From contig JASHTQ010000263.1 in assembly GCA_030040475.1 (NCBI GenBank), positions 1 through 8,302 of the forward strand: DNA of 8,302 nt. Reading direction: 5' to 3'. Position numbers and translations under genes: made by a program. Below, piece by piece: positions 6,117 through 8,302 of the stretch (position 1 is its first letter; every line of letters begins with the position of its first letter). The stretch is from Streptosporangiaceae bacterium (GTDB lineage Bacteria > Actinomycetota > Actinomycetes > Streptosporangiales > Streptosporangiaceae). The notes beneath the pieces were generated by a model. It was not told the DNA's origin and ran no database searches. It saw only the letters and a list, made by a program, of their open reading frames with translations.

Positions 6117-7002
6117 ATTCGTTGATGGCGGCGACGCAGACGGTAGCTTCGTAGCGGACGGCGAGCTTGTCGTAGCGGGTGGCTACGGCCCGGTTGCGCT
6201 TTAGCCTGTTGATGCCGCATTCCACGGCGTGGCGGGCTTTGTAGTCTTCGGGGTCGAAGGCGGGCGGGCGGCCTCCCCGGCGGCCCTTGGCCTTGCGGTG
6301 GCGGATCTGGTCGGCTTTCTCCGGGATGGTGCACCGGATCCCGCGCCGCCGCAGGCAGGCGCGGTTAGCGCGGGAGCCGTAGGCCTTGTCGGCCAGGACC
6401 CGGTCCGGCCGGGTCCGCGGCCGCCCGCCACCAGGCCGCGGGACGCGGATCTGGCCCAGCACGGCCTGGAACTGCGGGCTGTCGCCGCGCTGCCCGGCGG
6501 TGATCACGACCGATAGCGGCTTCTGGCCCTGCTCGCAGGCCAGGTGAATCTTGGTGGTCAGCCCGCCGCGGGAGCGGCCCAGCCCGTGATCAGCGGGCTC
6601 GGCCTGGACGCCGCCGGGCGGCTCAGCCTGCAGATCCCCGTCCTTGCGTGCCCCGGCCGCGTGCTGGTGCGCCCGCGCCACGGTGGAATCCACGCTGACG
6701 TCCCAGGTGATCAGCCCGGCCGCATCGGCGCGGCCTTGCAGGGCGGTCAAGATCTTCCGCCAGGTCCCGTTGCGCTGCCAGCGGCGGAACAGCCCGTAGA
6801 CCGTCTGCCAGGGCCCGTAGGCCGGCGGCACGTCCCGCCACGGCGAGCCCGTCCGGGTCCGCCACCGGATCCCGTCGATGAGCTGCCGTTTCATGCGCTC
6901 CGGCGGCCGGCCCGGCTTCTTGCCGCGAGGCAGCTGCGGTTCCAGCACTGCCCACTGCGCGTCCGTCAGGTCCGCCCGCCCCGTCACCGCTAAGGTGGCC
7001 AC
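6097..7002 (-). CDS. IS5-family DDE transposase
   Basis: Cuts and joins the ends of its own element. 301 residues, usual for the family. The N-terminal part '[14 protein letters not shown]' with '[20 protein letters not shown]' is the IS5 helix-turn-helix region (DUF4096-like). The catalytic DDE triad is complete: Asp105 in '[12 protein letters not shown]', Asp205 in '[10 protein letters not shown]', and Glu261 in '[15 protein letters not shown]', which satisfies the Y-(2)-R-(3)-E-(6)-K signature (Tyr254, Arg257, Glu261, Lys268). '[18 protein letters not shown]' is a further family block. Start GTG at 7002 is preceded by GGAGA at a good distance, but both the site and the first base of the start lie in a large inverted repeat (7002-7057). 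It has a single frame, with no sign of programmed frameshifting. Confidence 0.95.
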   Translation of the reverse strand: MATLAVTGRADLTDAQWAVLEPQLPRGKKPGRPPERMKRQLIDGIRWRTRTGSPWRDVPPAYGPWQTVYGLFRRWQRNGTWRKILTALQGRADAAGLITWDVSVDSTVARAHQHAAGARKDGDLQAEPPGGVQAEPADHGLGRSRGGLTTKIHLACEQGQKPLSVVITAGQRGDSPQFQAVLGQIRVPRPGGGRPRTRPDRVLADKAYGSRANRACLRRRGIRCTIPEKADQIRHRKAKGRRGGRPPAFDPEDYKARHAVECGINRLKRNRAVATRYDKLAVRYEATVCVAAINEWLLPHL

Positions 7003-7057
7003 GAGGTCTCCGTGCAGATGGTCTTCTTCGTCGTTGACTCATCTACCGGAGACCTCG
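7002..7057 (-). promoter_or_regulatory. Leader hairpin masking the transposase ribosome site
   Basis: CGAGGTCTCCG (7002-7012) and CGGAGACCTCG (7047-7057) are exact 11-bp inverted copies. Inside them AGATG (7016-7020) and CATCT (7040-7044) extend the stem. In a transcript entering from outside the element, the 3' arm, which holds the GGAGA ribosome site and the first base of GTG, would be paired. Transcripts starting within the loop would escape. This is the known layout by which several insertion sequences prevent transposase synthesis from read-through RNA; its function here is inferred. Confidence 0.6.
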
Positions 7058-7099
7058 CTCATTCCCGGCCACCGACACGCGGGCATTTCAGACTACCGA

Positions 7100-7128
7100 G
7101 GCCCTTACCTAACTTTTGAAACACGCCC
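7100..7128 (-). repeat. Right terminal inverted repeat of the IS
   Basis: Partner of 6088-6116, 26 of 29 bases identical when reversed. It lies upstream of the transposase, so any native transposase promoter must lie between here and 7057; I could not identify a convincing one. Confidence 0.9.
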
Positions 7129-7131
7129 TAG
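7128..7131. repeat. Target-site duplication CTAG, right copy
   Basis: Second copy of the CTAG found at 6085-6088. Removing 6089-7131 restores an uninterrupted spacer (…GCTGCTAGCAAGATC…) of about 430 bp between hipA and the CHAT gene. Confidence 0.7.
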
Positions 7132-7384
7132 CAAGATCGACGCCTCCGCCAGCGGAGCTCATGCCACTGCACCGGAGATTCCTGGCTTCGTGCGGTCGGC
7201 GGGACCACCCGAGTCCGCCAGGCATTCTCCTCCCCAGGAATCACCGCATCAGCCAGAGGTCGCGGCACCACAGGCGGAAACGGATTAGGGACGCGTAGTA
7301 CGCGGCTCACCAACGAGGCCCGCGGCCATCATCGAGGTTGCGATAAGACGTGGCGACGCTCACGAGACCTTCACGGTTGAAGTC

Positions 7385-8302
7385 GTGTCCTCGGAAGCTG
7401 GAGAGGCGTCAGCATCGGTGACGCTCAACGTGGACGGGCTGCTCTCGCAGCGCGAAAGGCTGCAATCGGCTGTGCTGGCGTCTTCGGTCTTCAGCCGTCG
7501 AGTCCTGCCGGAGACCGAGCGGCCAGTCCGGGAAATAGGTCAGCTGCTTTTCGCTGCAACCCTTGGTGCTGGCGAGGTGTCGGGACGGTACCGTGCGTCC
7601 GCTGCTCTCGCCGCGGAGCGCGGGCAGCGGCTGCGGGTCGTGCTGCGCATCGATTCTCCTGAGCTGGCCGTGCTGCCGTGGGAAGCCATGTACGACGAAG
7701 CCGTCGGTGACTATGTCTGTCGGCATGACCAGCTTGTCCGCCATGCGGCGATCGCATCAGTGCCATCGCCGCTCCTGGTCCGGCCGCCGCTCCGGATCCT
7801 CGGGGTGGCCTCATCGCCCAAGGGCCTGCCTCCCTTGGACGTAGAGAAGGAACAAGAGCAGCTGGCCTGGGCGCTGGAGCGCCCAGTCAGCCTGGGTCAA
7901 ATCGACTTGCAGTGGGCGCCGAGGGCGACCTGGGCGGACCTGCACGGCATGCTCTTCGAGGGGCCGTGGCACGTGATCCATTACATCGGGCACGGCGATT
8001 TCGATCCTGTGCGCGAAGAAGACTTCCTGTCCTTGGTCACCGAGAACGGGCGCGTGCATAACGTTGCGGCGCATCGCCTGGTGACCCTGCTACGCCAGGC
8101 AGACCCGATGCCCCGTCTAGCCGTGCTCAACTCGTGCATGGGCGCCCAGTCAACCGACAGCGACCTGTTCTCCGGCACCGCCGCAGCCCTGGTAAGGGGA
8201 GGATTCAGCGCGGCCGCTGCCATGCAGTACGAGATCTCCGATCAGGCCGCAGTAGCCTTCGCCCGCGGTTTCTACACAGCCATCGCCCATGGGCGTGGTG
8301 TC
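7385..8302 (+). CDS. CHAT-domain protein (caspase-like peptidase), 3' end outside window
   Basis: Putative cysteine peptidase of the caspase-HetF/CHAT clan, as found in bacterial self-killing and anti-phage systems. The frame stays open to the right edge: 306 codons from GTG 7385. An N-terminal region ('LNVDGLLSQRERLQSAVL', 'VREIGQLLFAATLGAG', 'LRVVLRIDSPELAVLPWEAM') leads into the CHAT fold. The dyad is visible: His203 in 'VIHYIGHGDFD' and Cys251 in 'LAVLNSCMGAQ', followed by 'LFSGTAAALVRGG' and 'AAMQYEISDQAA'. GTG 7385 is the first canonical start, but the frame is open back to 7289 and reads plausibly from about 7334 ('EVAIRRGDAHETFTVEVV'); no ATG, GTG, TTG or CTG occurs there. The true start is therefore uncertain and could be a rare codon such as ATC (7328 or 7331). 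Codons end in A or T more often than in kup or hipA, suggesting separate origin. What follows, such as a repeat or membrane module, is not visible. Confidence 0.88.
   Translation, partial: MSSEAGEASASVTLNVDGLLSQRERLQSAVLASSVFSRRVLPETERPVREIGQLLFAATLGAGEVSGRYRASAALAAERGQRLRVVLRIDSPELAVLPWEAMYDEAVGDYVCRHDQLVRHAAIASVPSPLLVRPPLRILGVASSPKGLPPLDVEKEQEQLAWALERPVSLGQIDLQWAPRATWADLHGMLFEGPWHVIHYIGHGDFDPVREEDFLSLVTENGRVHNVAAHRLVTLLRQADPMPRLAVLNSCMGAQSTDSDLFSGTAAALVRGGFSAAAAMQYEISDQAAVAFARGFYTAIAHGRGV

Larger units (their letters stand above)
6089..7127. mobile_element. Complete IS5-family insertion sequence (about 1039 bp)
   Basis: Bounded by 29-bp terminal inverted repeats with three mismatches and flanked by a CTAG duplication (6085-6088, 7128-7131). 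It holds one intact DDE transposase on the minus strand and nothing else. Size and organisation fit single-gene IS5-family elements. With near-identical ends, an open transposase and a clean duplication, it looks like a recent and possibly active insertion. It landed between hipA and the CHAT gene, 181 bp after the hipA stop, and breaks no gene that I can recognise. Confidence 0.9.

Noticed and set aside
7116..7298. Short plus-strand frames between the IS and the CHAT gene, including one that starts inside the IS repeat.
   Set aside because: Basic, Pro/His/Arg-rich translations without motifs. Joining the two sides of the IS at the CTAG duplication gives no continuous gene.
1..8302. Searched by eye for CRISPR repeats, tRNA genes and tandem repeats.
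   Set aside because: No regularly spaced repeats and no tRNA-like cloverleaf were noticed; a tRNA scan would be the decisive check.

Overview
The window is high-GC DNA with strong G/C bias at third codon positions, GTG starts and overlapping genes. Protein types (an 'EWTKLRSVRST' ABC-2 permease, a MerR-GyrI regulator, a CHAT protein) point to an actinobacterium of the Streptomyces/Streptosporangiales kind. No rRNA, tRNA or CRISPR array was seen. Species cannot be named from the sequence alone.

Layout. (1) 3-1427 (+) is the C-terminal three quarters of a Kup-type potassium transporter, cut by the window edge. (2) 1514-3358 (-) is a MerR regulator / ABC transporter operon. The MerR-GyrI regulator and the ABC-2 permease are intact, but the ATPase between them is reduced to about 150 bp: its first codons fused out of frame to its last ~40 codons. 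(3) 3614-4235 (-) is a SAM-dependent methyltransferase that has lost its middle and changed frame. The regulator thus sits between two decayed genes. (4) 4366-5903 (+) is an intact hipBA-type toxin-antitoxin operon. Two tandem TATC-N10-GATA operator-like sites sit on its promoter, and the antitoxin mRNA is probably leaderless. (5) 6089-7127 is a complete IS5-family insertion sequence with near-perfect terminal repeats, an intact DDE transposase on the minus strand and a CTAG target duplication. (6) From about 7385 to the right edge (+) is the N-terminal part of a CHAT-domain (caspase-like) protein with both catalytic residues present.

Stretches without a gene: 1428-1513 separates convergent genes and holds only a weak hairpin. 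3359-3613 holds the merR promoter and leader, then about 180 bp with nothing recognisable. 4236-4417 holds the hip control region. 5904-6084 and 7132-7384, which were contiguous before the IS landed, show no convincing gene apart from an uncertain N-terminal extension of the CHAT protein.

Taken together, a housekeeping transporter on the left gives way to an accessory zone of gene decay, a toxin-antitoxin pair, a mobile element and a putative self-killing or immune protease. The hipBA/IS/CHAT part resembles a stress-response or defence island, but a functional link between hipBA and the CHAT gene is inference only.
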